Assembly (NCBI GenBank): GCA_900469965.1
Contig: UBZP01000025.1
Location: forward strand, 195,073 to 259,072
From: Hyphomicrobiales bacterium
GTDB lineage: Bacteria; Pseudomonadota; Alphaproteobacteria; Rhizobiales; Rhizobiaceae
Direction of reading: 5' to 3'
DNA: 64,000 nt
How positions within the stretch are numbered: position 1 is the first letter of the stretch; each line of letters starts with the position of its first letter. The position numbers were made by a program, and so were the translations under genes. Positions 19,161-27,683 of this stretch are shown here, in pieces. The notes beneath the pieces are model-generated. The model did no database searches, was not told the origin of the DNA, and worked only from the letters and a program-made list of their open reading frames with translations.

Positions 19161-19517
19161 ATGATGAACAAGGCAGTTCTGGTGGCGGCTTTCGTGGCCT
19201 GCCAGTGCACTCTGTCGTTTGCCCAGGCGCAGACGGCTGCAATCCACCAGGGTCACAAGGACCAGCTCGACACCAACAAGGACGGAACCGTTCAGCGCGG
19301 CGAATACCAGACGTTCATGGCTGCGGCCTTCACCGGCCTCGACAAGAACAAGGACGGCAGGCTCAGCAAGCCCGAGGTCGGAACGATCCTGACGGTGGAG
19401 CAGTTTTCGGCCACCGACGGCGACGCCAACGGCAGCATCAGCCAGGCCGAGTTCATGAACAGGGTAATGGCCGACTTCGCAGCCGCCGACCGCAGCGGCG
19501 ACGGGGCCCTGCAGTAG
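19161..19517 (+). CDS. Exported EF-hand calcium-binding protein
   Basis: 118 residues with a signal peptide (KAVLVAAFVACQCTLSFAQA) and EF-hand loops DTNKDGTVQRGE, DKNKDGRLSKPE and DGDANGSISQAE. A fourth loop (DRSGDGALQ) is cut by the stop codon before its last acidic position. It is a periplasmic protein expected to bind calcium, role unknown. GGGACAG precedes ATG-ATG at 19161; either could start. The 3' end carries a 17-bp tandem duplication. Confidence 0.82.
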   Translation: MMNKAVLVAAFVACQCTLSFAQAQTAAIHQGHKDQLDTNKDGTVQRGEYQTFMAAAFTGLDKNKDGRLSKPEVGTILTVEQFSATDGDANGSISQAEFMNRVMADFAAADRSGDGALQ

Positions 19518-19533
19518 ACGGGGCCTTGCAGTA
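19500..19533. repeat. 17-bp tandem duplication across the EF-hand gene stop
   Basis: GACGGGGCCCTGCAGTA (19500-19516) is followed at once by GACGGGGCCTTGCAGTA (19517-19533), 16 of 17 bases identical. Both copies supply a TAG, the first being the stop codon of the EF-hand gene. Confidence 0.85.
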
Positions 19534-19620
19534 GCGGACGACGGGCGCGGCTCCGCACGTTCGCGGAGCCGGCCCCGCATCCCGGCTGCCGGCGCGACGC
19601 CCGACCTCCGGTCGTCACGA

Positions 19621-20499
19621 TCAGGATTGAACGGCGCGGCGAGCCGAGCGTTCCGCACCGATGACGAGGACGCCTGCGCCGATGATCAGCCCGGCGCCGA
19701 CGAAGACGTTTGCCGACGGGACCTCGTGCCAGATCAGGAAGCCGAGCAGGAATCCCCAGATCAGCGACGAATATTCGAAGGGGGCGAGCAGCGACACCTC
19801 CGCCCGTCGCATGCCCTCGAACAGCGCGTACTGCCCGACACCCGCAAGCACGCCCGTGCCGACGATCAGCGCAAGCTCGGACAGGCTCAGCGGCTGCCAG
19901 AGGAACGGCAGGGCAAGGCCGGTGAACACCATCAACAGGGCGCTGGAGATCAGCATCTGCACCAGCGTGCCCTCCTCCAGCGCGGTCTTGCGCAGCAGGA
20001 TGGTGGCGATTCCCCAGAAGACGGCGGCCTGCAGGGCCAGATAGACCGGCCAGGAGACGGCGAGGCCCTGGCCGAAGACATCGCAGGCGACCAGCACGCC
20101 GACGAAGCCCGTCAGCACCGCGATCCACCGGCTCGGCGGCACCGCCTCGCCGAGAACCGGCATGGCCAGCACCGTGACGACGATCGGCGCCGCATAATAG
20201 AGCGTCGTCAGCTGCGCCAGACCGAGATCGCGCGCCGCCGTGTAATAGGAGAGCCAGGCGGCCAGGAGCAGCAGCGTGCGCCACAGCATCGGCCACAGGA
20301 CGGGCGAGCCGGAGGCCCGGCGCAAGGCGGGGCCCCGGCCGATCGCGGCACAGATGGCGACGATGGTCACGCTGCGGATGAACAGCACCTGGCACACCGG
20401 CAGCGTGGCGACCAGCCATTTGACGGAGGCGTCCTGGAGCGAGAACAGAAAGAAAGACAGCGTCGTCAGCAGTATGCCGACCAGGGGAAGCGATTGCAC
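19621..20499 (-). CDS. EamA/DMT family transporter
   Basis: 292 residues with ten hydrophobic helices in two EamA repeats (QLTTLYYAAPIVVTVLAMPVLGEAVPPSRW and SLLAPFEYSSLIWGFLLGFLIWHEVPS). This superfamily exports metabolites, often amino acids or nucleosides; the substrate is unknown. The GTG at 20497-20499 has CGGAG upstream. A second member lies 1.5 kb away in the other direction (21430). Confidence 0.85.
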   Translation of the reverse strand: MQSLPLVGILLTTLSFFLFSLQDASVKWLVATLPVCQVLFIRSVTIVAICAAIGRGPALRRASGSPVLWPMLWRTLLLLAAWLSYYTAARDLGLAQLTTLYYAAPIVVTVLAMPVLGEAVPPSRWIAVLTGFVGVLVACDVFGQGLAVSWPVYLALQAAVFWGIATILLRKTALEEGTLVQMLISSALLMVFTGLALPFLWQPLSLSELALIVGTGVLAGVGQYALFEGMRRAEVSLLAPFEYSSLIWGFLLGFLIWHEVPSANVFVGAGLIIGAGVLVIGAERSARRAVQS

Positions 20500-20915
20500 G
20501 GCGGGTCACTCCGGGCGCAGGAGTTGCACCCTTTCCCCTCTGATAGCGCCGGCCGCGCCGTTGCGAAAGAGGGGGGCGGCCGATGATCCTGGTGGTCGGC
20601 GCCTCCGCACCCCACCGACCCGTGCGCGGTACCCGCCCTGAAGAGCCTGTTACGCAGGAAACAGCCACCACTGGTGATTTCTGAAAATATTTCTTCATAA
20701 AAATTAGAATGCGCGAATAAACATCGGCGCAGCACCGTTGATGGCACATGCGGACTGCCTGGCAGCCGCGACCATCGCGCCAGATGCGAGACCAATGAAA
20801 CGAGTGCGTCGACCGAGACGTCACGCGAATGCGGGAATTCATGATCGAAGAACAGGGATAGTCCGCCGATGCCGTGCTCCTGACGCACGCGACAGGCGGA
20901 AGGAGAACGGGACAC
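20500..20915. other. Intergenic region upstream of EamA gene and unknown exported gene
   Basis: About 415 bases without a recognisable gene. There is an AT-rich patch at about 20675-20720 (including TAGAAT at 20705-20710) that could be a promoter, but no well-spaced -35 box is visible. Confidence 0.35.
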
Positions 20916-21341
20916 ATGAGGTACGAATCCAGAAAGGACGCAAGGGCTGCGCTTGTCAGCGGGCTCCTGCTTGCCGCGATCGTCACGGTCAGCGGCGGCT
21001 TCACCATTCTTTCCGCGCATCCGGGCGCATTCGCCCCCCGGATCGCCGCCGGCAAGGTCAGCCTCACCGAAATCCGCCGCGAGGCCTATTGCGCCTATGC
21101 GGTCAAGCGGCTGGCGCCGGGCGCAGTCAACATCCGGCTTGCGGAGAGCCCGGACGCGAACACCCGCATCATCCGCTTCGGCCCGGACGGCGCCAACATC
21201 GCGCGCTGCGAGTTCCTGCCCGAGGCCCAGACGGGCGACCTGCGCATGGGCACGATGAGCCTCAACCAGAAGCGCCTGCACCGGCAAGTGATCGACGCCA
21301 TCAACATGCGCATCGACGTGCTCGAATACCGCCGCGGCTGA
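20916..21341 (+). CDS. Conserved-looking exported/anchored protein of unknown function
   Basis: 141 residues with one N-terminal hydrophobic segment (about 13-33, ALVSGLLLAAIVTVSGGFTIL) and a 105-residue extracytoplasmic part (KVSLTEIRREAYCAYAVKRLAPGAVNIRLAE, two Cys at moderate spacing). GGAAGGAGAACGGGACAC gives a strong ribosome site. No family recognised. It lies between two EamA transporters, but nothing links their functions. Confidence 0.6.
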   Translation: MRYESRKDARAALVSGLLLAAIVTVSGGFTILSAHPGAFAPRIAAGKVSLTEIRREAYCAYAVKRLAPGAVNIRLAESPDANTRIIRFGPDGANIARCEFLPEAQTGDLRMGTMSLNQKRLHRQVIDAINMRIDVLEYRRG

Positions 21342-21429
21342 GCGGACCCGGGCGCTTGCCCCGCCCGGCCGCATTGCTGCAATGCGCGATTGTGCATGCA
21401 AATCAGCCCGCCGCGGTATATGGCGGGAT

Positions 21430-22320
21430 ATGGATTCCAAACGCACCGGCTACATCTTCACGCTCCTGGCGATCGCCATCTTCGCACTGCAGGACGGGAT
21501 ATCGAAGCATCTGGGCGGGCTCTACCCGCCGGTCTTCATCACGATGATCCGCTTCTGGGCGTTCGGTGCGTTTGCGGTCCTGATGGCCTCCCGCTCCAAT
21601 GGCGGCCTGCGCGCGGCCGCAGCGACGAAGCGACCGGTGCTGCAAATCGCCCGCGGCATGCTGCTGGCCGTGCAGATCATCGTCATCATCAATTCCTTCA
21701 CGATGGTGGGGCTTGCCCACAGCCAGGCCATATTCGCCGCCGCGCCGCTGTTCGTGGCGCTCCTGTCGGTTCCGCTTCTCGGCGAGAAGGTGGGATGGCG
21801 GCGCTGGAGCGCGATCCTGTTCGGACTGTGCGGCGTCATCATCATTCTCGGGCCCGGCGCCGACGGCATCGACCCCATCCTGATCGTGCCGCTCGCAGGC
21901 GCCGTGCTCTTCGCCTTCTACGTGATCGCCACCCGCTTCGTCAGCCGCGACGATTCCGCCGCGACGAGCTTCTTCTATACGGGCGTGGCGGGCGCGGTGG
22001 TGCTTTCCTTCACCGCGCCGTTCTACTGGACGGCGTTTGCACCCGTCGACTGGGTCTGGATGGCGCTCCTGTGCGCCACCGGCATTTCCAGCCACTACTT
22101 CCTGATCCGCGCCTACGACCTTCTCGACGCGGCCGCCGTCCAGCCGCTGACCTACCTGCAGCTGGTACTAGGCGCCCTGATCGGCGCCACCGTCTTCGAC
22201 GAACAGCTGACCCTGAACATGCTGATCGGATCGGTGATGGTCGTCGGCGCCGGCATCTTCACGATCTGGCGCGAAAGCGTCGTCGCTCGACGCAAGGCGG
22301 GAATGCCCGACAAACCGTAG
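21430..22320 (+). CDS. EamA/DMT family transporter
   Basis: 296 residues, ten predicted helices, two EamA repeats (FALQDGISKHLGGLYPPVFITMIRFWAFG and YDLLDAAAVQPLTYLQLVLGALIGATVFDEQ). It is related to but clearly distinct from the transporter at 19621. The ATG at 21430 has GGCGGGAT upstream. Substrate unknown. Confidence 0.85.
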   Translation: MDSKRTGYIFTLLAIAIFALQDGISKHLGGLYPPVFITMIRFWAFGAFAVLMASRSNGGLRAAAATKRPVLQIARGMLLAVQIIVIINSFTMVGLAHSQAIFAAAPLFVALLSVPLLGEKVGWRRWSAILFGLCGVIIILGPGADGIDPILIVPLAGAVLFAFYVIATRFVSRDDSAATSFFYTGVAGAVVLSFTAPFYWTAFAPVDWVWMALLCATGISSHYFLIRAYDLLDAAAVQPLTYLQLVLGALIGATVFDEQLTLNMLIGSVMVVGAGIFTIWRESVVARRKAGMPDKP

Positions 22321-22338
22321 AAAGGATTATATTCCTTT
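22321..22338. promoter_or_regulatory. AAAGGA-N6-TCCTTT inverted repeat ahead of the S24-type repressor
   Basis: AAAGGA (22321-22326) and TCCTTT (22333-22338) begin the base after the EamA stop and end four bases before the -35 box of the repressor promoter. It could be an autoregulatory operator. The following T-rich run also makes a weak terminator for the transporter possible. Confidence 0.35.
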
Positions 22339-22342
22339 TTTC

Positions 22343-22371
22343 TTTACTGCAGCCGGCCGTTTCGCTATGCT
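22343..22371 (+). promoter_or_regulatory. Candidate promoter of the S24-type repressor gene
   Basis: TTTACT (22343-22348), a 17-base spacer, and TATGCT (22366-22371) lie 47 bases before the ATG. Confidence 0.45.
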
Positions 22372-22417
22372 CGCGGCATCCGGGCAGACACGGCCGGGGC
22401 GGACCAGGAAGAAAGAG

Positions 22418-23080
22418 ATGTTTTCCCACGAACGGATCTGGGCGGCGATCGATGCGCTGGCGGAGCGCCACAGGCTTTCACCTTCCGGGCTGGCCCGGCG
22501 GGCCGGCCTCGACCCGACCTCGTTCAACAAGTCCAAGCGGCTGGGCGCCGACGGGCGGCTGCGCTGGCCCTCGACGGAATCGATCGCCAAGGTTCTCGAC
22601 GCGACGGGGACGACGATCGACGAATTCATCGGCCTGCAGACCAACGGCCAGGGCGGCGGCCTGCCGCACGGCGCCTTTCCGCCGCAGCCGGGATCGATCC
22701 CGCTGCTCGGCTTCGCCCAGGCCGGCGCCGGGGGCTTCTTCGACGACGGCGGCTTTCCGGCCGGACAGGGCTGGGACGTCGTCGAGTTTCCGACGTCACC
22801 CGAGCGCAAGCAGGGCGTCTATGCGCTGGAAGTCCAGGGGGACAGCATGATGCCGCTCTACCGGGACGGCGACATGCTGATCGTGGAACCGGGCGCGCAG
22901 GTGCGCCGCGGCGACCGCGTCGTCGTCCGGACAAACGGCGGCGAGGTGATGGCAAAGGTGCTGCACCGGCTGACGCCGCGCTCGATCGAACTGCTGTCGC
23001 TCAATCCGGAACATCCCAACCGCACCTTCGACATCCAGGAGATCGACTGGATCGCGCGGATCATCTGGGCGAGCCAGTGA
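22418..23080 (+). CDS. HTH regulator with S24 (LexA/CI-like) peptidase domain
   Basis: 220 residues. An N-terminal helix-turn-helix (LSPSGLARRAGLDPTSFNKSKRL) is followed by a signal-peptidase/LexA-like domain. The nucleophilic Ser is in VQGDSMMPLYRDGDMLIV (about residue 145) and the general-base Lys in GGEVMAKVLHRL (about 181). An Ala-Gly cleavage-type dipeptide occurs in FAQAGAGGFF. This is the phage-repressor-like family found in many rhizobia, perhaps responding to DNA damage or acting as a non-cleaving regulator. ATG at 22418, AGGAAGAAAGAG upstream. The next gene starts 16 bases after it. Confidence 0.83.
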   Translation: MFSHERIWAAIDALAERHRLSPSGLARRAGLDPTSFNKSKRLGADGRLRWPSTESIAKVLDATGTTIDEFIGLQTNGQGGGLPHGAFPPQPGSIPLLGFAQAGAGGFFDDGGFPAGQGWDVVEFPTSPERKQGVYALEVQGDSMMPLYRDGDMLIVEPGAQVRRGDRVVVRTNGGEVMAKVLHRLTPRSIELLSLNPEHPNRTFDIQEIDWIARIIWASQ

Positions 23081-23096
23081 AACGGGAGTTGTCTTC

Positions 23097-23945
23097 TTGA
23101 GCATCCTTGCGACAGGGTCCACCAACCGCGCCCTCTTCGGCGGCATCGGCTGCGTCGTGCTGACGGCGCTTCTCGTGATGATCGGCGCTGCCCAGATCCG
23201 CGGCCGCGAGGCGGCGGGCGGGCAGGACTTCACGCTCGAGGTCCCCGACGCCAGCCTGTTTCCCGCCGAGAGCGGCGAGGACGATATTCCCATGTCGGCT
23301 GCTTCCGGCGCGAATCCGGATCAGGCGCAGGCGCCAGAGTTGCCGGCGCCGCCCATGCCGGCCGCGCAACAGGGCGGCGTTGCGGCGGGAACCAGTGCCG
23401 GAGGTGAGACCGGGCAGACGGCGCCGCCGGAGCCCCAGGCTGCACCGGCACAGCCGACGCCACGGTTCAACGCCGCGGCCGTGCCCGCGGTGGCGGAGCC
23501 GCCGGTGTCGTTTGCCCGCCCGATCGTGCTTGCGGCCGGTCGCTTCAGCATCGCCGGAAAGGTGCTCGAACTCGAGGGCGTCCTTCCCGTTGCGGTCAAC
23601 CGGCAATGCCAGGACAGCGCCGGCGAAGGGTGGCCCTGCGGCCGGATGGCGCGCACCGCCTTCGCCAATCTCGTGCGCGGACGCACGATCGACTGCGCCG
23701 TGCCCGCCAGGCAATGGAGCGGCACGGCGACGGCGCGCTGCACGGTGGCGGGAAAGGACCTGTCGCAGTGGCTTGCCGAAAACGGCTGGGCGGAGGCTGC
23801 GCCCGGATCGCCGTTCGAAGAGGCGGCCGATGCCGCACGGCAGGCCGGGCTCGGCCTCCACAGCCCGAACCCGCGCGGCAAGGCGACGCAACGGCGCGAC
23901 GGGCCGGCCGTCGGCGAACCCGCAGCCATACCGCAACAGCCCTGA
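23097..23945 (+). CDS. Thermonuclease-like (SNase fold) membrane-anchored protein, catalytic motifs missing
   Basis: 282 residues. It has an N-terminal anchor (about 12-32), a long Pro/Ala/Gln linker to about 140, then an SNase-like domain. The domain keeps the structural WPCGRMARTAFANLVRGRTIDC and DLSQWLAENGWAEA but lacks the usual GIDAPE and DRYGR segments that carry the catalytic Glu and Arg residues. It is therefore probably not an active nuclease. The TTG at 23097 has GGGAG nine bases upstream and follows the repressor gene by 16 bases. Confidence 0.7.
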   Translation: MSILATGSTNRALFGGIGCVVLTALLVMIGAAQIRGREAAGGQDFTLEVPDASLFPAESGEDDIPMSAASGANPDQAQAPELPAPPMPAAQQGGVAAGTSAGGETGQTAPPEPQAAPAQPTPRFNAAAVPAVAEPPVSFARPIVLAAGRFSIAGKVLELEGVLPVAVNRQCQDSAGEGWPCGRMARTAFANLVRGRTIDCAVPARQWSGTATARCTVAGKDLSQWLAENGWAEAAPGSPFEEAADAARQAGLGLHSPNPRGKATQRRDGPAVGEPAAIPQQP

Positions 23946-23957
23946 CGAAAGATTGCC

Positions 23958-24371
23958 ATGACCGGTCCCCACGCGCCACAGGAAGCCCTCGTCCACGTGA
24001 TGGTGATGATGTCGGCCGTCGACAATGCCATGACGGACGCGGAACTGGCCCGCATCGGCCGGCTGGCACGCTCGCTGCCGGTGTTCGACGGCTTCGACGA
24101 TTCGCTAATCATCCTGCTCGCCCAGGAATGCGCGGCGATGCTTTCGGCGCCCGAGGGACTGGACGTCACGCTCGAAGTCATCCGCGATCGCCTGCCGGCC
24201 GCATTTGTCGACACAGCCTATGCGCTGGCGGTCGAGATCGCCGCCGCGGACCACCGGATCCGCAACGAGGAGATCCGCCTGCTGCAACTGCTGCGCGACC
24301 GGCTGGAGCTGGACAAGCTGACCTGCGCGGCCATCGAGCGCGCCGCGATCGCCCGGTTCCGCCGGCTGTGA
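23958..24371 (+). CDS. TerB-like protein
   Basis: 137 residues, all-helical, with acidic clusters in the TerB pattern (MMSAVDNAMTDAELARIGRLARSLPVF and AVEIAAADHRIRNEEIRLLQLLRDRLEL). TerB domains bind metal ions and occur in tellurite-resistance and envelope-stress proteins; a stand-alone copy has no assigned function. It starts 12 bases after the thermonuclease-like gene and completes a three-gene run with the S24 regulator. Confidence 0.72.
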   Translation: MTGPHAPQEALVHVMVMMSAVDNAMTDAELARIGRLARSLPVFDGFDDSLIILLAQECAAMLSAPEGLDVTLEVIRDRLPAAFVDTAYALAVEIAAADHRIRNEEIRLLQLLRDRLELDKLTCAAIERAAIARFRRL

Positions 24372-24429
24372 CCGGCACGGCACCGCCGCCCGCCGCCGAT
24401 CGCCGGGCAGACCAGAACCTTCCGGGCGC

Positions 24430-25290
24430 TCAGTAGATGTCGACCGGGAAATAGCGCAGGTAGATCTCCCCCAGCCGCCCGCTCCGGGCAAGCGACAGCA
24501 ATGCATGGTCGATCGCCCCGCCGATGACGGGCTCGTCCTTGCGGGTCATGATCGTCAGCCCCTCGCCGAGGAAGGCCTCCGAGACATAGGCGCCTGGCAG
24601 CAGCCGGCAGCAGTTTGCGGCCTGCGGGCCGACCGTCCAGAACGCGAACTGCATCCCGTCGCCGAAGACCGCATCGACCTTGCCCTCCTTCAGGGCCAGC
24701 ATCGCCGCAGCCGGGCTATCGAGCGGCACCGGTCGCTGCGCGGGGAAATAGGCGGCGAGCATCGCCTCGTGCACGCTGCCGCGGACGACGCCGACGGCGG
24801 CGCCGTCGAGGGCTGCGACCGTCGTCGCCTTCCCGCCGGAGCGGACCATGAAGCGCGCGGGCAGGCGCAGGTAGGGCCGGGAAAAGACGAAGTCGCGCCG
24901 CAAGCCGGTCGTCACGGCTATTCCCGCCACGACCGCCTCGCCGGCATCCTTTTCGAGGTTTTCGCGCAGGTCGGCGAAGGGCAGCGCCTGGATCTGGCAC
25001 TTCGCCGCCAGTTCCAGCTCGCGGCAGATCTCGCGGACGAGGTCGACGTTGAAGCCGGCCAGCTTTCCCGTCTGGTCGATGAAATTGAACGGCGGGAAAT
25101 CGACCGCCGTCAGGAACCGCAACCGCGGCAGGCCGGAAAGGTCCGGCCGGGCGATCCGCTCCCGGCTGTCGAAGCTCGTCGGCAACCCGCCCGGTGCACC
25201 CGGCTCGGCGGCCGCGGCCGCACAACCCATCGACACGCATAGCGCGAGCGCTGCGAAAATTTCGCTTGAAGCTTTTCGGAGTTTCCGCAT
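24430..25290 (-). CDS. Periplasmic solute-binding protein, family 3 type
   Basis: 286 residues with a signal peptide (about 1-28) and the family 3 bilobed fold (LRFLTAVDFPPFNFIDQTGKLAGFNVDLVREICREL; then KEGKVDAVFGDGMQFAFW). Such proteins bind polar amino acids for ABC import, but no permease or ATPase gene is adjacent, so this may be an orphan sensor-like or scavenging receptor. It is divergent from the glycosyltransferase gene 36 bases away. Confidence 0.82.
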   Translation of the reverse strand: MRKLRKASSEIFAALALCVSMGCAAAAAEPGAPGGLPTSFDSRERIARPDLSGLPRLRFLTAVDFPPFNFIDQTGKLAGFNVDLVREICRELELAAKCQIQALPFADLRENLEKDAGEAVVAGIAVTTGLRRDFVFSRPYLRLPARFMVRSGGKATTVAALDGAAVGVVRGSVHEAMLAAYFPAQRPVPLDSPAAAMLALKEGKVDAVFGDGMQFAFWTVGPQAANCCRLLPGAYVSEAFLGEGLTIMTRKDEPVIGGAIDHALLSLARSGRLGEIYLRYFPVDIY

Positions 25291-25326
25291 AAATATCAAC
25301 TTGGGGTTTAGAGGGGACGCCGCTAC

Positions 25327-27333
25327 ATGACGTGCGGCGCTGGCCGCATGCGACTGGCAGACTATCCCGATCAAAGTTCCATTTCCACCGCAATCCCAGG
25401 TGCTGTGGACGGCCCCTTGGCGTCGTCGGAAACGCTGACGATCCGCGCCGATCTCCTCGAGGAGGCGAGGCTGCTGCGGCGCCTCGGCTTCGGCAAGCCG
25501 CTGATATCCGAGCTCCTGTTCAAGGCGACGGTGAACCGGACCAGCCTGGAGGCCGAGCTGATCGCCGCCGGTCCGGTTCGCAGCGACATCTACTACGAGG
25601 CGCTGGCGGAAATGCTCGGCCTGGCCTTCCTGCGCCAGATCGATGCGGGCCGCGTCGTCGACATGGCTGGGCTCGACACTCAGTTGCTGCAGCCGCAGAT
25701 GGTGCGGCTGACCTCCGGCGCAAGGCCGCCGATCACGGCGATCGTGCCGACGGCCGCGCGGATGGCGCAGCTTCAGGAAACGCTCGCAAGGCAGCCGGCG
25801 CTGCGAAACCTGCTCGCCGTGACCACGCCGCGGGCGATGCGGGAGGCCGTCTGGCACGCCGGCGCGGCGCGGCGCATCCGCGAGACGACGGCAGGCCTGT
25901 TCGAGACTGCGCCGGAATTCAGCGCCCGCGTGACCTTCTGGGGACGGCAGGGTTTCTATACCGGCGCTGCCATCTGCGCGGCGGTCTTCACCGCCATGCT
26001 GGCGCCGGAGCTGGCCGTCGTGACGCTGCATCTCGTCCTCAGCGCGCTCTTCGTCGCCGCCCTCGCCATCCGGCTTAGCGCATTGTTCGGCACGGCGGCG
26101 GACGGCGCGACGTCCCCTGCCCCGCCACCCGCCGAGCCGCGGCCCGTCTATTCGGTGTTCGTCGCGCTCTACCGCGAGGCGGAGGTCGTCCCGCAGCTCA
26201 TCGCCCATCTCGACCGGCTCGACTGGCCGCGCTCGCGCCTCGACATCAAGCTGATCTGCGAGGGCGACGACACCGAGACACTCGCGGCGCTGCGCGGGCG
26301 CGACCTCGGCGCACAGTACGAGATCGTCGAGGTGCCGCCCGGCCGTCCCCGGACGAAGCCGCGCGCGCTCGCCTATGCCCTGCCCGCGGCCCGCGGCTCC
26401 TATCTCACAGTCTACGACGCCGAGGACCGGCCGCATCCCGGCCAGCTCGCCGAAGCCTGGGGCGCCTTCCGCGCCGCGCCGCCGGACGTCGCCTGTCTGC
26501 AGGCGCCGCTCGTCATCTCCAACGGGCGGGCATCCTGGATCAGCGCGCTGTTCGCGCTGGAATATGCCGGCCTGTTCCGGCGGCTCCTGCCGCTTCTCGC
26601 CGCCCGGCGACTGCCGATGCCGCTCGGCGGCACGTCGAACCATTTCCGCACCGACATTCTGAGGACCTGCGGCGGCTGGGATCCGTACAACGTCACCGAG
26701 GACGCGGATCTCGGCATGCGGCTGCACCGGATGGGCTTTCGCTGCGCCACGCTGCGGCGGCCGACGCTGGAGGACGCGCCGGACGATACGCGCGTCTGGC
26801 TGGGGCAGCGGACCCGCTGGTTCAAGGGATGGCTGCAGACCTGGCTCGTGCTGATGCGCCGGCCGGGCCTGCTCGTCTCCGAAATGGGCCTGCTGCCGTT
26901 TGCCGCCTTCCAGGTGCTGATCGGGGGGCTGCTGCTTTCCGCCCTCGCCCATCCGCTCCTTCTCGCCCATGTCGTCCGGGTCATGGTCGCGGTGGCCGCG
27001 GACGGCCCCTTCGTCGTCGGGCCGCTGGCCCTTTTTCTCTTTGCCGTCGATGTCGCCAACATCTTCGGCAGCTATGCCATCTTCATCGCGCTGGGCTGGA
27101 AGCCGATGCGCGCGCGCGAACGCAGGGCGGTCGGCTGGCGCTGGGTCCTCGTCCCCGGCTACTGGATGCTGATGTCGCTCGCCGCCTGGCGCGCCGTGGC
27201 CGAACTGCGCCGCGACCCCTTCTTCTGGAACAAGACCGCCCACCGCCCCGTCGCCCCCGGATCGCCCGGGGCATCAGGGATATCGGGGTCGCCCGCCGGC
27301 GCCCACGCCGAAAATCCCGTGCCTCCACCCTGA
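25327..27333 (+). CDS. Membrane glycosyltransferase family 2 with N-terminal GspE/MshE-N-like domain
   Basis: 668 residues. Residues about 35-180 (LLRRLGFGKPLISELLFKATVNRTSLEAELIAAG, then YYEALAEMLGLAFLRQI) resemble the N-terminal domain of type II secretion ATPases. Two membrane helices follow (about 205-260), then a GT2 catalytic domain with the acidic nucleotide motif (LKLICEGDD-like, TVYDAEDRPHPGQ), ED in YNVTEDADLGMRL and the product-site motif GQRTRWFKGWLQTW. C-terminal helices (about 515-620) would form the export channel. Processive enzymes of this layout make extracellular polysaccharide. GGGGACGCCGCTAC precedes the ATG. Confidence 0.85.
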   Translation: MTCGAGRMRLADYPDQSSISTAIPGAVDGPLASSETLTIRADLLEEARLLRRLGFGKPLISELLFKATVNRTSLEAELIAAGPVRSDIYYEALAEMLGLAFLRQIDAGRVVDMAGLDTQLLQPQMVRLTSGARPPITAIVPTAARMAQLQETLARQPALRNLLAVTTPRAMREAVWHAGAARRIRETTAGLFETAPEFSARVTFWGRQGFYTGAAICAAVFTAMLAPELAVVTLHLVLSALFVAALAIRLSALFGTAADGATSPAPPPAEPRPVYSVFVALYREAEVVPQLIAHLDRLDWPRSRLDIKLICEGDDTETLAALRGRDLGAQYEIVEVPPGRPRTKPRALAYALPAARGSYLTVYDAEDRPHPGQLAEAWGAFRAAPPDVACLQAPLVISNGRASWISALFALEYAGLFRRLLPLLAARRLPMPLGGTSNHFRTDILRTCGGWDPYNVTEDADLGMRLHRMGFRCATLRRPTLEDAPDDTRVWLGQRTRWFKGWLQTWLVLMRRPGLLVSEMGLLPFAAFQVLIGGLLLSALAHPLLLAHVVRVMVAVAADGPFVVGPLALFLFAVDVANIFGSYAIFIALGWKPMRARERRAVGWRWVLVPGYWMLMSLAAWRAVAELRRDPFFWNKTAHRPVAPGSPGASGISGSPAGAHAENPVPPP

Positions 27334-27451
27334 GGTCCTAGCCAATGTTCGGAAGACGCAGCGGATGAAGCACAGGAAACGCGGCTTGCAGTACCGGCAG
27401 CAAGCGGGTGTGGTTCCTGAACCTGACGGGAGCCTGCGGTCTGCGGGGGGG

Positions 27452-27525
27452 CTGGAGCGGGTAGCGGGAATCGAACCCGCGCGTTCAGCTTGGGAAGCTG
27501 ACAGGCTACCATTACATCATACCCG
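27452..27525 (-). tRNA. tRNA-Gly (CCC)
   Basis: A 74-base cloverleaf on the minus strand. The acceptor GCGGGTA (5') pairs with TACCCGC, the anticodon stem-loop TCAGC-TTCCCAA-GCTGA gives CCC, the T arm is GCGGG-TTCGATT-CCCGC, and the 3' TCCA is encoded. A repeat (copy C1) starts 14 bases from its 5' end. Confidence 0.96.
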
Positions 27526-27539
27526 CGAATGGCCGGGGG

Positions 27540-27577
27540 AAGTCATCGGCGAGATTGGCTGGCGTGTCAAGGGTGGG
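27540..27577 (+). repeat. Dispersed degenerate repeat, copy C1
   Basis: 38 bases beginning agtcatcggcgagattggc, 36 of 38 identical to the complement of bases 31689-31726 (copy C2). It lies between tRNA-Gly and the fusion acyltransferase gene. Confidence 0.8.
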
Positions 27578-27683
27578 GAAACGTCTGGGTGCGAAGCCAT
27601 CCGCTCGAGGCCCTGATATCCGCGCCCCCGTTGTCGCGCTCAAAGTTCAATGCGAACTCAAGGCAATGCCGCCTGCGCCTGCC

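Noticed and set aside
23097..23945. Active thermonuclease
   Set aside because: The usual catalytic segments (GIDAPE and DRYGR equivalents) are absent, so I call it only SNase-like.
25291..27243. Upstream extension that would fuse the solute-binding protein to a 650-residue N-terminal part
   Set aside because: The extension is antisense to the glycosyltransferase gene, and the signal peptide starts at 25290.
27452..27525. tRNA-Gly as attachment site of an integrative element
   Set aside because: The island lies on the 5' side, no integrase gene is present and no direct repeat of the tRNA 3' end was seen at the far side.
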